A program made the position numbers and the translations under genes. Positions 6,795 to 7,267 of a stretch of DNA of 7,267 nucleotides are shown in pieces (within the stretch, counting starts at the first letter, position 1; each line of letters opens with the position of its first letter). This stretch comes from Anaerolineales bacterium (GTDB taxonomy: Bacteria; Chloroflexota; Anaerolineae; 4572-78; J111): positions 1 through 7,267 of the forward strand of contig JAAUSP010000395.1 of the NCBI GenBank assembly GCA_012032575.1, in the 5' to 3' direction. The notes under the pieces were generated by a model. It did no database searches. It had not been told where the DNA came from and saw nothing but the letters and a program-made list of their open reading frames with translations.

Positions 6795-6858
6795 GTCGCA
6801 GGGTAACAGGGTCGCAGAGTCACAGGGGTACAGGGTCGCAGGGTCGCAGAGTCGCAGG
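6795..6858. repeat. Octamer minisatellite, eight copies of a GTCGCAGG-like unit
   Basis: Eight consecutive 8-bp units start at 6795, 6803, 6811, 6819, 6827, 6835, 6843 and 6851. Four read GTCGCAG(G/A) exactly and others are variants such as GTAACAGG, GTCACAGG and GGTACAGG. Units 1, 6 and 8 are GTCGCAGG. It is non-coding: the frames through it show only repeat-driven residues. Confidence 0.85.
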
Positions 6859-6897
6859 GTAGTAAAGATTACCACCTCTTTTACTCTGCACCCTTTT

Positions 6898-6927
6898 ACT
6901 TTGCGACCCTGCGACTTGCTACCCTGT
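6898..6927. repeat. Inverted copies of the octamer repeat
   Basis: ACTTTGCGACCCTGCGAC (6898-6915) is the reverse complement, with one mismatch, of 6835-6852 in the octamer array, and GCTACCCTG (6918-6926) continues the pattern. The two arms could form a long hairpin or cruciform over a loop of about 45 bp. The 6754-7000 interval otherwise holds only the promoter of the next gene. Confidence 0.75.
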
Positions 6928-6968
6928 TTAATTTGGCCCTTCACCGCCTTCATGCTAAACTGCGAAGT

Positions 6969-6992
6969 TGGTATAAATAAATCGTATCGAGG
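6969..6992 (+). promoter_or_regulatory. Extended -10 promoter and ribosome binding site for the 7001 lipoprotein
   Basis: TGGTATAAA (6969-6977) is an extended -10 element (TG-N-TATAAA), and the -35 position (TTCATG, 6949-6954) is weak. GAGG at 6989-6992 lies 8 nt before the TTG at 7001. If the box is used, initiation falls near 6984, which leaves only a few bases before the ribosome binding site. Confidence 0.45.
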
Positions 6993-7000
6993 TAAAAACC

Positions 7001-7267
7001 TTGCAGTTACAACTATCCATTCGTTCCTGGAGCCTTTTAATCGGGCTTCTGCTTTTTCTCAGCTTAGCTTGTTCCTCTCTGCCTTTTCGGGCCTCACCAG
7101 CCGAATCAAGTCTTCCACCGACACGCACCCCGCTGCCCACTTTTACTCCGACCGTTCAGACGGAAATTGCTATCTCTATCCCACCCACACCTACCAATAC
7201 GTCGGTGCCGCCGCCCCCCACCGACACCGCCGGTGCCTCCACCCACTCAACCTCCGGCGGCTGAGGC
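7001..7267 (+). CDS. Lipoprotein N-terminus with Pro/Thr linker, runs off the window, frame break in a C6 run
   Basis: A TTG start with GAGG 8 nt upstream gives a signal peptide (WSLLIGLLLFLSLAC) with the likely lipidated Cys at residue 24, then a Pro/Thr/Ser linker (PTRTPLPTFTPT, PPTPTNTSVPPPP). The frame ends at a TGA at 7262-7264. Past the C6 run at 7214-7219, the +1 frame instead reads PTPPVPPPTQPPAAE and is open to the window edge. That is what a linker of this kind should look like. One surplus C is the likely cause. The folded domain lies beyond the window. The lipobox S-L-A-C is not canonical at position -3. The layout resembles the lipoprotein at 494 but the signal peptides are not clearly homologous. 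Confidence 0.65.

Noticed and set aside
6290..6823. Minus-strand frame across the Ig gene end, terminator and tRNA
   Set aside because: It runs through a tRNA and a terminator hairpin, so it cannot be a real gene.
6795..6930. CRISPR array
   Set aside because: Units are 8 bp and directly abutting, with no spacers and no cas genes.

Overview
The window looks like a piece of a Chloroflexota (Anaerolineae-type) genome, possibly from a metagenome-derived contig. This is an inference from style. There are lipoproteins with long Pro/Thr linkers, a Ycf46-type AAA+ ATPase, an Ig-rich membrane protein, a codon bias towards GCC/CTG/GGC in the central genes, and several short tandem 7-8 bp intergenic repeats. 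No rRNA or marker gene settles the taxonomy.

Layout. At 3-366 (+) is the 3' end of a frameshifted secreted-protein gene. At 494-1335 (+) is a related lipoprotein gene, split into a signal-peptide/linker part and a mature-domain part by a one-base shift in a C-rich tract. The gap to the next, convergent gene holds an 81-bp palindromic element and a heptamer repeat. A yraN (UPF0102) gene lies at 1509-1870 (-), also with a one-base frame break. Between 1871 and 2022 are divergent promoters, including a near-consensus TTGACA-17-TATAGT box. From 2023 to 6571 (+) runs a probable three-gene operon: a Ycf46-like AAA+ ATPase (526 aa), a polytopic membrane protein with a basic cytoplasmic tail (377 aa), and a membrane-anchored protein with five Ig-like domains (589 aa after repairing one frameshift). 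A perfect 16-bp-stem terminator ends the operon and probably also serves the convergent tRNA-Arg(CCG) gene at 6682-6753 (-). An octamer minisatellite with inverted copies follows. The window ends in the start of another lipoprotein gene (7001 to the right edge), again with an apparent frameshift in a C6 run.

How the genes may work together. The three operon genes have gaps of only 33 and 32 nt, one promoter and one terminator. I infer an envelope-associated unit in which a cytoplasmic ATPase acts with a polytopic partner and an extracytoplasmic Ig stalk that also carries a cytoplasmic FlgD-Ig-like domain. No function is known for it, and it is the best candidate here for an undescribed system.

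Caution. Five separate genes show one-base frame breaks, each in or beside a short homopolymer, and each is repaired cleanly by one base. The repairs recover conserved family sequence (yraN), a membrane anchor (Ig protein), a Pro-rich linker (7001 gene) or homology to a neighbour. Base-calling or assembly indels are the simplest explanation. Real decay or phase variation would need read-level evidence.
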